Shown here: one piece after another, positions 40,929 to 49,758 of the stretch
Position numbering within the stretch: the first letter of the stretch is position 1
Layout of the letters: each line of letters opens with the position of its first letter
Origin: an uncultured Clostridia bacterium
Lineage (GTDB): Bacteria > Bacillota > Clostridia > Christensenellales > UBA1242
Reading direction: 5' to 3'
NCBI GenBank assembly: GCA_944350085.1
Contig: CALVNY010000009.1
Span: forward strand, 1-64,000
DNA: 64,000 nucleotides
Position numbers and translations under genes: made by a program
Notes under the pieces: generated by a model
The model's database searches: none
Seen by the model: the letters and a program-made list of their open reading frames with translations, nothing else
Told to the model about the DNA's origin: nothing

Positions 40929-41483
40929 CTATTTTTGATTGCTTAAAAAGTTAAAATTGTTATTTTTAAATTTAACTTTAAAACTGCCGTTTGCAATATC
41001 TAAGTTGCCTTTAAAAAAAATTTTGTCGCGTTCTAATTTGTCGCTACCTTTAACTTTATATGTTATGTCATAGAAGTTGTATCCTAAAATATTTAAAAAC
41101 GGATTGATGTAGTATAAATCGTTTTTTATATAAACAACACCAATTAAAACAAGAATTAATATAAACACCACAAACATACTTATTTTGCTTAAATCAAACG
41201 ACAAAGAAAACAAAACAAACAAAGAAAAATATCCTAAAAAATGTTGGTCTGTTATGTTTGTTTTTGAAAGTATGATTATTTCAATAGGTTTGTCGTGATT
41301 AAAAACAATGCTCCAAATAATGCCCACAACACCTAAAACGGTTAATATAATCAACATACAAAGGTTTAGTGTGTTTAAAACATTAAAACTTAAATTGTGA
41401 TTTATTATTTCAACTATTATTTCAATTAAAATTAATAAATACATTGGAATAAATGCACTTATATATAAAAATAAATTTTTCAT
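40929..41483 (-). CDS. KwaA-like four-helix membrane protein
   Basis: A 184-residue protein with four hydrophobic segments (about residues 5-26, 36-62, 82-97, 99-118) and a C-terminal cytoplasmic part. The layout and the phrases YISAFIPMYLLI at the N terminus, TDQHFLGYFSLFVLF in the middle, and NPFLNILGYNFYDITYKVK after the last helix resemble KwaA, the membrane component of the Kiwa anti-phage system. This is from pattern memory, not a search. The partner KwaB is not adjacent: the neighbouring gene is divergent and unrelated. Call it KwaA-like at moderate to low confidence. Confidence 0.45.
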   Translation of the reverse strand: MKNLFLYISAFIPMYLLILIEIIVEIINHNLSFNVLNTLNLCMLIILTVLGVVGIIWSIVFNHDKPIEIIILSKTNITDQHFLGYFSLFVLFSLSFDLSKISMFVVFILILVLIGVVYIKNDLYYINPFLNILGYNFYDITYKVKGSDKLERDKIFFKGNLDIANGSFKVKFKNNNFNFLSNQK

Positions 41484-41635
41484 AATTAACCTTTTTAAAA
41501 TTGTTTGTTAATTAATTTTTACCAAATAATCTTTTAAAATACAAAAAAATATAAATTTATATCATTTATTTCCTTATATTTAAAAACACAAAAAAATATA
41601 TTTAAGTATATATTAAACTTGCGGGGAACAAATAA

Positions 41636-42247
41636 ATGAGTGTAAATAAAATAATAGATGATATAGATTGTAAAATAGAAGAATTGAATGCAAAAAAGGA
41701 AAGAATTGCTAAAAACATAAAAAGTTTTAAATTTGTTTTGGCAATGCTTTACAAAGAATATTCTGAAAATCAAAATGAAGTTGACTATTTAGAAACAACT
41801 TTGGATATTAAACAATACAAAAAATATACCGATTTAAAGCAACAACTTGAAAAGTTAAAGGAAAATAATTTAATTTCAAATAGTAAGTATTTAAAAGATA
41901 TGACAGATTTAAGTGAAAAATATTCAAAAATAAATGTGGGCATAGTTGCATCATACATTACTTACTCAAAAAAGGCAAAAAGTTTTAAGTCACAATACAT
42001 GGAAATAGAGTGCACAAAGGCAATTTTAGAAAAACAAAATTGTGCTACTTGTGAAAAATTAAATTTGTTAATAAATAAAAAAGATTATATTTTAAAAAAT
42101 CAAGAAAAAGATAGTTTTAGGTTTGATTCTTCTATTAACGATGCTAAAATTGAAAATGATGATAGCATAAACTCTAGCATAATTATGGATAATAATAATG
42201 ATTGTGTTGATATTGTGCGAGAAAGTTTATGCACTTGTATGGACTAA
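41636..42247 (+). CDS. Coiled-coil protein with a C-terminal Cys motif
   Basis: A 203-residue soluble protein, helical from residue 8 to about 150 with heptad-like spacing (DDIDCKIEELNAKKERIAK, YTDLKQQLEKLKENNL), then an Asp/Asn/Ser-rich tail ending in CTCMD. A CATCEKL motif lies near residue 135. The closely placed cysteines (CxxC, then CTC) could bind metal. GGGGAACAAATA precedes the start. It is divergent from the KwaA-like gene. No family recognised. Confidence 0.6.
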   Translation: MSVNKIIDDIDCKIEELNAKKERIAKNIKSFKFVLAMLYKEYSENQNEVDYLETTLDIKQYKKYTDLKQQLEKLKENNLISNSKYLKDMTDLSEKYSKINVGIVASYITYSKKAKSFKSQYMEIECTKAILEKQNCATCEKLNLLINKKDYILKNQEKDSFRFDSSINDAKIENDDSINSSIIMDNNNDCVDIVRESLCTCMD

Positions 42248-42300
42248 ATTAAAATATCAATAAAAAATATTAAAATTGTATTTAAAAATATAAATTTATG

Positions 42301-42309
42301 TGTTACAAT
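42301..42309 (+). promoter_or_regulatory. Extended -10 promoter
   Basis: TGTTACAAT ahead of the 94-residue membrane protein gene. Confidence 0.5.
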
Positions 42310-42335
42310 AAAGTAATAAAAATTGGAGGAGTGCT

Positions 42336-42620
42336 ATGATTATTGTAAGACATTTTAGCAAAGTGTTTAATATCCTTGGTCAAATAATGGCATTTTTAAC
42401 CGTTATACTTATTGGAATTATATTTTTAAATGATGGCGTTGTTAAATTCATGTCGGATTCCACACTTGCAACTTTAAAAACAATTAAAGAATATGCTGTT
42501 TTGGCAACATTAGTGGTTGTCGGCTTTTCTTTTGCTAGCAGAAGAAATATAATATTCTTTATAATTTATTGCGTTTTAGCAGCTGTTGCAATAGGGTTCA
42601 GTTTTCCAGCATTGTTTTAA
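42336..42620 (+). CDS. Small three-helix membrane protein
   Basis: A 94-residue protein with three hydrophobic segments (about 13-33, 47-65, 70-92), beginning MIIVRHFSKVFNILGQIMAF. GGAGGAGTGCT before ATG is a strong ribosome site. The next gene begins two bases after the stop codon. No family recognised. Confidence 0.65.
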   Translation: MIIVRHFSKVFNILGQIMAFLTVILIGIIFLNDGVVKFMSDSTLATLKTIKEYAVLATLVVVGFSFASRRNIIFFIIYCVLAAVAIGFSFPALF

Positions 42621-42622
42621 TT

Positions 42623-42904
42623 ATGATAGTAAAAAATGGGAAAGTGTCTGATTACGATTTAAGAAGTTTTTATGAAAATCAAAAAATTAAATATATTTTT
42701 ATTTTAGAAATTGATGAAGAATATGAATTTAAAGTTTACTTAAATCAAGAGGACTATTCAAAATTTGTAAGCAAAATTTTAAGTGGGTTTGATGTAAATC
42801 AAATGATTGACATTGTTGAAAAACCACTTTCATTTGAAGTAGATGATTTTGACAACATAACAAAACTTATTTTATTAAACAATATTGAATTGCAAAATAA
42901 ATAA
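42623..42904 (+). CDS. Small acidic protein coupled to the preceding membrane protein
   Basis: A 93-residue soluble protein starting MIVKNGKVSDYDLRSF. A longer reading to 42569 would run inside the preceding gene and is unlikely; ATG 42623 lies just two bases after that gene's stop and has no ribosome site, so translational coupling is likely. Acidic and mixed helix/strand (LEIDEEYEFKVYLNQEDY). No family recognised. Confidence 0.6.
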   Translation: MIVKNGKVSDYDLRSFYENQKIKYIFILEIDEEYEFKVYLNQEDYSKFVSKILSGFDVNQMIDIVEKPLSFEVDDFDNITKLILLNNIELQNK

Positions 42905-42932
42905 CATCAAAACTGGTGTTATTTATTTTTTA
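42895..42932 (+). terminator. Terminator overlapping the stop codon
   Basis: A 15-position stem (42895-42909 with 42914-42928, one G-T) followed by Ts. The stop codon TAA at 42902-42904 is in the 5' arm. Confidence 0.75.
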
Positions 42933-42938
42933 AAATAA

Positions 42939-42967
42939 TTGACTTGAAATTATATTTTTTGTACTAT
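42939..42967 (+). promoter_or_regulatory. Promoter of the YwaF-ABC operon
   Basis: TTGACT (42939-42944), 17 nt, TACTAT (42962-42967). Confidence 0.5.
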
Positions 42968-43034
42968 TATAAATGATATTATATAGTTTTATGATATTTT
43001 ATTTATTAAAAAAATAAATTTAAAGGTTTTTAAA

Positions 43035-45215
43035 ATGTGGTTTTTATCTAGTAGTTTAATTGTTTTAAGCATTGCAATAATATGTGTTGCACTTTATTTT
43101 TTAATAAGAAACAAAAGCAATAAATTTAAAACTATTTTTTGGTATGTTTTAATAGGTTGTTTTTTTGCAATAGTTGTGGTTAGAATTTTTAAGTTAGATG
43201 TTTTTGACCATATTGTTAAATTTAATTATCCACAGTTTGGTAGCAAACTTAGAGTTACAATGCTTAATATTTTGCGTGGTGTTTCTAGTTTAAGCATTTT
43301 ACTTATTACTGCTCAACCATTTATTAAAAATAAAACTGTTAGAGACATAATGCTTTTATTTTGTGCACCAGTGGCAGTTTTAAATATTATTTTCTTTAAG
43401 GCTAATGTTGAATGTATTACAGGGGTGTTGGAGGCAAAACCTTTTTGTTATCAAGCAATTACTTTGTCAATACAACTATCAATTGAACTAGTTATTTACT
43501 TTTATCTAATCTTTATTTTAAAACATAAATTTAATTTTAAAGAAAACATAAAATTGTTTTTCTTTAACTTTTTTGCATGTTTGTTTGCACTACTACTTTT
43601 AATGATGCCTTTGCACAATCCTCAACAATTATTTGGTATGTTGTCTGATATAAATGTTGAATTTTTAACATTTGGTCAACACATTTGGATTGCAGTTACA
43701 TTGCTATTTATGCTTTTAATTCATTTAATTTTTAGAAATAAAAATGAAGATATTAGAAATTCTGTTATAGTATTTTTAGCACTTGCATGCTTTTATCAAT
43801 TTAATTTATATTACACATCAATTGAAATTCCATTGCACAACTTACCATTTCACATGTGTAATTTAGCAACAATTTTAATTCCTATTTCAATAATTACAAA
43901 ATCAAAAAAATTATTCTCATTTAACTTGTATGTAAATGTTGTTGGTGCTTTTATAGCAATTCTATTGCCAGACAATGATAGTGGTTTAATTTCGTATTCA
44001 TTTTTAAAATTTGCTTATGAACACACCCTTGTTTTTGCAATTCCATTGTTGGCTGTTAGTTTAAGAGTTATGCCAAGAGGAAGTTTTAAACAATTATTAA
44101 ATGGTATTGCTTTATTTACAGTTTATTTTGTGTTAATGATAATATTAAACACATGGTTGTACAACTATGATGCTGGGGTTAACTTCTTTTACTTAAATGA
44201 TGAATTTTTAGCACAAATGTTGCCAATATTTAGAATAACAAGGCAAGTGACTTTCAAATTTACTATTGGCAGTTTGTCGTTTAAGTTATATCCAGTGTTT
44301 TATTTGCTTATGTATTTTGGATTTATTGCATTTATGTTTGTTGCACATTGGATTTACAAAGAAGTTTATAAAAATATGGATTATAAAGAAAATTTAAGAA
44401 AAGAATATATGCTTAAAAAATTAGACAGGGTTGAACTTTTAAAGGCATTAGATGGTAGACCAGAAAGTGAACCTGTAAATTATAAGGAGGGATATATGTT
44501 AAATATATCACATTTTAGTAAAACTTATGACGGTGCAAAAGTAAAGGCTGTTGACGATTTTAGTTTGGAAGTTAAAGAAGGAGAGGTGTTTGGTTTTCTT
44601 GGAGCAAATGGGGCAGGAAAATCAACAACTATCAAAACAATAATTGGAATTTTGCCTTTTGAAGAGGGTAAAATTGAGATTGGTGGATTTGACATTAAAA
44701 CACAAAGTTTGGAAGCAAAAAAACTAATTGGATATGTTCCTGACAATCATAGTGTTTATGAAAGTTTAACAGGCAGACAATATGTAAACTATATTGCCGA
44801 ACTTTACAATGTAGACCCACAAGAAGCAGAAGAAAGATTGGTTGAATTGGCTGAAAAATTCAATTTAACCAAAGCAATTGACAATCAAATTAAAACATAT
44901 TCACATGGTATGAAACAAAAAATTACAATTATTTCTGCTTTAATTCATAATCCTAAATTGTGGATTTTGGACGAACCATTGACAGGGCTTGACCCACAAA
45001 GTAGTTTTGAAGTTAAGGAATACATGCGTGAGCATGCACAAAAAGGCAACACAGTGTTTTTTAGTAGCCATGTTATTGAGGTTGTTGAAAAAATATGTGA
45101 TAGAGTTGCAATCATCAACAATGGCGTGTGCCAAGGAGTGTATGATTTAAAACAATTAAAGAAAGAAAACAAGTCTTTGGAACAAATATTCTTAGAAAAA
45201 ACAAAAAGAAAATAA
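43035..45215 (+). CDS. YwaF-like membrane domain fused to ABC transporter ATPase
   Basis: A 726-residue fusion. Residues 1-460 are a polytopic membrane domain with about twelve hydrophobic segments. LPFHMCNLATILIP (about 272-285) and the aromatic/His pattern around it resemble the YwaF/TIGR02206 family. A cytoplasmic linker (about 450-487) leads to an ABC ATPase: Walker A GANGAGKST (523-531), the signature as SHGMKQK and Walker B LWILDEP, of the ABC-2 exporter ATPase class. The permease gene follows 11 bases downstream. Notably, an internal ATG at 44496 has a perfect AAGGAGG ribosome site, so free ATPase may also be made. The fusion itself is unusual; YwaF proteins usually stand alone. Confidence 0.85.
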   Translation: MWFLSSSLIVLSIAIICVALYFLIRNKSNKFKTIFWYVLIGCFFAIVVVRIFKLDVFDHIVKFNYPQFGSKLRVTMLNILRGVSSLSILLITAQPFIKNKTVRDIMLLFCAPVAVLNIIFFKANVECITGVLEAKPFCYQAITLSIQLSIELVIYFYLIFILKHKFNFKENIKLFFFNFFACLFALLLLMMPLHNPQQLFGMLSDINVEFLTFGQHIWIAVTLLFMLLIHLIFRNKNEDIRNSVIVFLALACFYQFNLYYTSIEIPLHNLPFHMCNLATILIPISIITKSKKLFSFNLYVNVVGAFIAILLPDNDSGLISYSFLKFAYEHTLVFAIPLLAVSLRVMPRGSFKQLLNGIALFTVYFVLMIILNTWLYNYDAGVNFFYLNDEFLAQMLPIFRITRQVTFKFTIGSLSFKLYPVFYLLMYFGFIAFMFVAHWIYKEVYKNMDYKENLRKEYMLKKLDRVELLKALDGRPESEPVNYKEGYMLNISHFSKTYDGAKVKAVDDFSLEVKEGEVFGFLGANGAGKSTTIKTIIGILPFEEGKIEIGGFDIKTQSLEAKKLIGYVPDNHSVYESLTGRQYVNYIAELYNVDPQEAEERLVELAEKFNLTKAIDNQIKTYSHGMKQKITIISALIHNPKLWILDEPLTGLDPQSSFEVKEYMREHAQKGNTVFFSSHVIEVVEKICDRVAIINNGVCQGVYDLKQLKKENKSLEQIFLEKTKRK
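44496..45215 (+). CDS. Internal in-frame ABC ATPase (alternative product)
   Basis: An in-frame start (ATG 44496) inside the fusion gene would give a 239-residue stand-alone ATPase beginning MLNISHFSKTYDG, exactly at the natural ATPase N terminus. AAGGAGG at 44484-44490 is the best ribosome site of the region, better than that of the full-length gene (AAAGG). A free subunit would help make up the two ATPases needed with the ABC-2 permease encoded next. Inferred from sequence alone. Confidence 0.6.
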   Translation: MLNISHFSKTYDGAKVKAVDDFSLEVKEGEVFGFLGANGAGKSTTIKTIIGILPFEEGKIEIGGFDIKTQSLEAKKLIGYVPDNHSVYESLTGRQYVNYIAELYNVDPQEAEERLVELAEKFNLTKAIDNQIKTYSHGMKQKITIISALIHNPKLWILDEPLTGLDPQSSFEVKEYMREHAQKGNTVFFSSHVIEVVEKICDRVAIINNGVCQGVYDLKQLKKENKSLEQIFLEKTKRK

Positions 45216-45226
45216 AGGTGTAATTA

Positions 45227-46891
45227 ATGGATGCAAAGAAAAAATCGGCCATACGCGAAAGTTTTAGCCGTATTCAAAAGTTAATAAAGTTACAATTTGC
45301 TGAAAAATTTACATTGTTTAAAACTGGCAATAAGCGTAGTTTAATTTACAGCATTTTGTTTAAGTTGTTTGGTTTTGTAATTGGAACAATTGCATTGTAT
45401 TTTGTGTTAAAATTTTTTAGAGATAGTGCAGGTTTTAGTTTAAACGAAGGTGTGCTTGGTGGCATATTGTTTTTACTTTGTTTGGTTTGCTTTTTAAGTA
45501 CTATTTCAAGAGTTTTTAAAAATTTGTATAATGTTAAAGACAATCAATTTTTATTTACATTGCCGGTTACTTCAAACGAAGTTTTTGTAAGTAAAATAGT
45601 TATTACTTTTATGCAAGAAATAATTACTGCCATATTGCTATCTTTAACATTTCAAACAGCTTTTAGTTTGGTTGCAGGTGGCATGCTTTATCCTGTTTTT
45701 AACACATCTTCATTTTCTTATGTGTTTATGGTGTTGTTTACAACTTTCATATTGCCAATAATGATAGTATTGCTTGCAACATTAATTTCAATTCCTGTTG
45801 TTCTTTTGATTAAATTTATTAAAAAACACACTGTTGCAGTTATAATTAGTTTGATTATTATTTTGTCTTTAAGTTTACTTGCATTTAGTTTGATTGTTAA
45901 CTTAGTTGTTGTTAATATATCATTAGTTGGTCAATGGTTTACATTATCTTTCAAATTGCAAACAGCATTTGACAATTTTGCAAAAAATAGTTGGATTTTT
46001 ATGACTTTGGCAAATATGTACAATGGCGTTGGAATTGTTTGGGGAACACTTGTAATTTTTGCAATTACCATAATATTGTTCTTTGCAACATACTATATTA
46101 TGAAACCATTTTATTTTAAAATTTCTGTTACTGAAAACATAAAACAAAAAAATGTTATGAACACAAAAAGTTCAAAACAATGTAAAACTGTGTTTGGTGC
46201 ATTAATTAAGAAAAACATACAAATGCTATGGCAAAACCCATCTCAATTTTTTAGTTTCTTTACAATCTTAATTATTATGCCGTTTATTATTTTGCTTGTT
46301 GATAAATTCTTTAACGCTTTGTATTTAAGAGATTTGGGCTATGAACTTTTGTTTGGTAGCAATTTGGCAATGATATCAATATTTGCACTTATGGGTAACA
46401 TATATTCAGGAACAGGTGTAAGCCAAGAAGGCAGTAACTATTATTTGTTAAAAAGTGGACCAGTTTCCTATTATAAACAAGGTTTGTCAAAAGTATTAAT
46501 AAATTTTGTAATCTCAGTGTTCTTTATAATAGTCTCTTCATTTATTGCATGCATCACAACTAAAATCACATTTGTTCAAGGAATTATTATTATATTGTGT
46601 GCAAGCGTTTTGTCTTTGTCACATATTCTATATTCTTATTCGTATGACTTTGCATATCCTTTTGTTTCATGGTATGATTCTTCACAATTTCAAAAAAGTA
46701 AAAACATTGGCAGAACAATAACAATTGGTCTTGTTTGGGGAATAATTTATGGGGCATTTACAATTAAATTTATTTATTTAGCTCCACCATCAAGGGCGTT
46801 AATTTATATGATAATAATACCATTTGTATTTTTGGTATTTGCAATAAGAAGTTTTTATTTAAAATTAAAATATCATACGGCAAAAATTTAA
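45227..46891 (+). CDS. ABC-2 type transporter permease
   Basis: A 554-residue integral membrane protein with about twelve hydrophobic segments. The N-terminal third (residues 1-60) is cytoplasmic and basic (KKKSAIRESFSRIQKLIKL). It matches the putative ABC exporter permeases of Firmicutes in size and order. It starts 11 bases after the ATPase gene with AAAGGTGTAATT upstream, so ATPase and permease form one exporter unit. A strong terminator follows. Substrate unknown. Confidence 0.85.
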   Translation: MDAKKKSAIRESFSRIQKLIKLQFAEKFTLFKTGNKRSLIYSILFKLFGFVIGTIALYFVLKFFRDSAGFSLNEGVLGGILFLLCLVCFLSTISRVFKNLYNVKDNQFLFTLPVTSNEVFVSKIVITFMQEIITAILLSLTFQTAFSLVAGGMLYPVFNTSSFSYVFMVLFTTFILPIMIVLLATLISIPVVLLIKFIKKHTVAVIISLIIILSLSLLAFSLIVNLVVVNISLVGQWFTLSFKLQTAFDNFAKNSWIFMTLANMYNGVGIVWGTLVIFAITIILFFATYYIMKPFYFKISVTENIKQKNVMNTKSSKQCKTVFGALIKKNIQMLWQNPSQFFSFFTILIIMPFIILLVDKFFNALYLRDLGYELLFGSNLAMISIFALMGNIYSGTGVSQEGSNYYLLKSGPVSYYKQGLSKVLINFVISVFFIIVSSFIACITTKITFVQGIIIILCASVLSLSHILYSYSYDFAYPFVSWYDSSQFQKSKNIGRTITIGLVWGIIYGAFTIKFIYLAPPSRALIYMIIIPFVFLVFAIRSFYLKLKYHTAKI

Positions 46892-46938
46892 TTTGTGAAT
46901 TATTAAAAAATCCCAATAAAAATAAATTTTAAATTGTT

Positions 46939-46970
46939 AAATTAGTATATGAAAATATACTAATTTTTTT
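46939..46970 (+). terminator. Terminator of the ABC exporter operon
   Basis: AAATTAGTATAT pairs perfectly with ATATACTAATTT around GAAA, followed by Ts. Confidence 0.85.
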
Positions 46971-47126
46971 GTGCCTAAAAAGAAAGTATTTTTTATAAAT
47001 TAACAAATAATATATTTATAGTTTTTTTAAATTAATAAAAAATATATGTTTTTTGTTTAAAATATTAAAAAAATTTGATAATATATTTTTGTTAAGAAAA
47101 CAAAAAAATAAATAAAAGGAGAAAAA

Positions 47127-49625
47127 ATGAATAAGAAAACACTAATTACAATCATTGTTGTTCCACTAGTTTTATTCCTAATTGCAGGTGTAATTGGAGC
47201 TCAATACATATTTAAGCCAAAAGATATATCTGTAACTGGCGTTTCATTTGTGGGTGATGATATTACTGAATCACAAGATAATAGTAAAACATTAGTTATT
47301 GATTTGGACGAATCTAATACTTATCAATTACAATGGAACATTTTGCCTAGTGATGCAACAAACAAAAATGTAACATTTAAGTACGATGGAAACAATAAAA
47401 TTTCAGTTGATAACAATGGTAAAATAACTGTTAATGCAACAAATGAAACAGTTGCACCATTTTATGCTGGAAAAGTAACTATTATCACAAATGATGGACA
47501 AAAAACTGACACTGTTTTAGTTCAAACATCAACAGACAAACCACAAGAAATGAGTTATGATTTTGCGACAAATACAATAACTGCAAACGAACAAATTTTA
47601 TATGATGAAGATTTAAATAAATATACAATTTTTGCAGGCAGAAATTATCAACTTTTAGATAGTGATGCAACATACACTATTTCATTAAGTGAAAGTGATG
47701 CTGTTGAACTTATGGATAGCAGTAATGAACAATACAAACCAAATTCAATTTCAGCATTAAAATCAGGCACATTTACTTTAACTGTAACAAGTGAAGGACA
47801 AGAAGTTAAAACTCTTAACTTTGAAGTGGTAGAAGGGGTTACTTACCTTGGATTGCCTACTGCACTAGATATTGTTGAAAAACCAGAAAATTATTATATT
47901 GGAAATCAAAACAATTACTATTTTGATTATAAAATTGTAGGTTCAACATCATTTACCCAGATTCAAATTTATCAAAATGGTGAAACTTTATTAGAAGGCA
48001 CAGCATTAAATAGTGTAGCTAACATAATAAATGATAGGGAAATAAAATTTACTGAAAATGCATTGAATAACAAATACACAATAAAAGTAAGTTCACAATT
48101 CGATTCAAGCATTAGTGTTTCTTACACATTTACTGTAATTGATGCTTGGAATGTAAGAAATCATACTGAACTTAGTGCAGCATTTAATGATGGTGCAACT
48201 CAAAAAGATAGTATTGTTTTAACTGACAATATTACAATTACAGATGCTGATTTACCAGCAAACTTCAAAAATCACAATTCTTATTCAACCACATCTGGTG
48301 GATGGAAAGGAATTTACACTAGATATGCTGATTTAGTGTTTGAAGGTAATAATCACGAAATTAGTGCAAGCTCTGTTAGTTACTTTGCAAAAGTTGGAAG
48401 TGGAGATACTGACGATTTTGGACATGAAAGACCAAGTTTATTCCATATTGCAAAATATGATGCCACAGGCAGAAATTTAACAATGTATAAAGATTTTTAT
48501 TACACCCCAGAATTTGCACAAATGGTAACAGAAATTGGTTCTGACCCAACATACACAAACACAAGCGACCCTACAAGGTTGCCAATAAGGGAAGCACAAG
48601 CTGAATATGTAAAAAGCTTGTATGAAGATGAAAACACAACTATTCCAAAAGTTTATATTAATAACTTAAAAATGGAAGGCAATGGTGGAAAAAATGTTGT
48701 TGATAGTAACACAACATACATGGGATTTAGATCACTTTGCGGAATCAAAAACAATGGAGCAAAATTATATTTAACAGGTTGCGACATTCAAAGATTCCTT
48801 GATGGTGTAAAGGGGGATAGTGCTATTTCAATCACATTAGACAATTGTTATGTTGGTGATATGAGTGGTTTTGATATTTACACAACAAGAACAAGATATG
48901 TAACAATAAAAGATAGCACATTAGGTGAAGCTGGACATGTTACAACTCTTATGACACCATCAGGTTCTGACACTTATGTTGACAGATTTACAAAATATGA
49001 TGGCGTTTACGCATATGAACAAAATCCTAATAATTACTATGATTCTCAAACAGGTTTGCCACTTGCTGCATTGGACCCAAGAGTTACAAACACAACCGAT
49101 GGTGCAGTTGACACAAATGGACAAGTTCTAAAATTGGTTGGTGATGTTATATTTGATAACTGGTTTGATTTAAAAGGACCATTCCTTCAAACTGATGTTA
49201 CAAGTTATCAATCAGCACAAATAATTAAATCATTTTTAACAACAATGCTTGGTGCAAACTCTGCTATTTTATTTAAAAATTACAGTGCAGACAATAAAGA
49301 TGATGCTTTGTTAAATTATGCAATTCAATTAGAAAGTGCAGGAAAACCAACAAACTACACATATCTTGATAGGAGTGAATTAAATTCAAGCACAAAATAT
49401 ACTGACACTTATGATGCTACAACATTCCACAAATTAATACTTTCTAAACAAAGTATTCCTGGACTTCCAGCAACAGTTACTAGTGCAAATATTAATAATT
49501 CAAGATTAAATAGTGAAATTATGTGTGTTGGTGCAAACTTTAAAACATTGCAAAGTATGGGTGAATCTTATTTAAGCACAATAATTGTTGGAATTAATAA
49601 AGATTCAGGCTTCCATTTAGCATAA
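47127..49625 (+). CDS. Cell-surface protein with Ig-like and beta-helix-like regions
   Basis: An 832-residue protein. Residues 5-28 form a membrane segment (LITIIVVPLVLFLIAGVIG), a signal anchor rather than a cleaved signal by eye. Residues about 35-120 read like a bacterial Ig-like (BIG2-type) domain (ILPSDATNKNVTFKYDG, then VDNNGKITVNATN). Residues about 340-640 contain repeated strand-turn motifs with small residues and Asn ladders (INNLKMEGNGGKNVVDSN, ITLDNCYVGDMSG, VTIKDSTLGEAGH), the pattern of a right-handed parallel beta-helix. There is no LPXTG motif at the C terminus. Such proteins often bind or cut polysaccharide; no catalytic residue can be assigned. Confidence 0.75.
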   Translation: MNKKTLITIIVVPLVLFLIAGVIGAQYIFKPKDISVTGVSFVGDDITESQDNSKTLVIDLDESNTYQLQWNILPSDATNKNVTFKYDGNNKISVDNNGKITVNATNETVAPFYAGKVTIITNDGQKTDTVLVQTSTDKPQEMSYDFATNTITANEQILYDEDLNKYTIFAGRNYQLLDSDATYTISLSESDAVELMDSSNEQYKPNSISALKSGTFTLTVTSEGQEVKTLNFEVVEGVTYLGLPTALDIVEKPENYYIGNQNNYYFDYKIVGSTSFTQIQIYQNGETLLEGTALNSVANIINDREIKFTENALNNKYTIKVSSQFDSSISVSYTFTVIDAWNVRNHTELSAAFNDGATQKDSIVLTDNITITDADLPANFKNHNSYSTTSGGWKGIYTRYADLVFEGNNHEISASSVSYFAKVGSGDTDDFGHERPSLFHIAKYDATGRNLTMYKDFYYTPEFAQMVTEIGSDPTYTNTSDPTRLPIREAQAEYVKSLYEDENTTIPKVYINNLKMEGNGGKNVVDSNTTYMGFRSLCGIKNNGAKLYLTGCDIQRFLDGVKGDSAISITLDNCYVGDMSGFDIYTTRTRYVTIKDSTLGEAGHVTTLMTPSGSDTYVDRFTKYDGVYAYEQNPNNYYDSQTGLPLAALDPRVTNTTDGAVDTNGQVLKLVGDVIFDNWFDLKGPFLQTDVTSYQSAQIIKSFLTTMLGANSAILFKNYSADNKDDALLNYAIQLESAGKPTNYTYLDRSELNSSTKYTDTYDATTFHKLILSKQSIPGLPATVTSANINNSRLNSEIMCVGANFKTLQSMGESYLSTIIVGINKDSGFHLA

Positions 49626-49638
49626 TTGATTAAAAACA

Positions 49639-49668
49639 AAAAAAGGCTTATTTAAGCCTTTTTTTGTT
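49639..49668 (+). terminator. Terminator of the surface protein gene
   Basis: AAAAAGGCTTA pairs with TAAGCCTTTTT and eight Ts follow. Confidence 0.88.
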
Positions 49669-49758
49669 TTTTAACAACTTGTTTATTTAATAATTTAAAA
49701 ATATAAAATTAAAAATTTAACTATAAAAATAGAATTAAACTATATTTAACAATTTACA

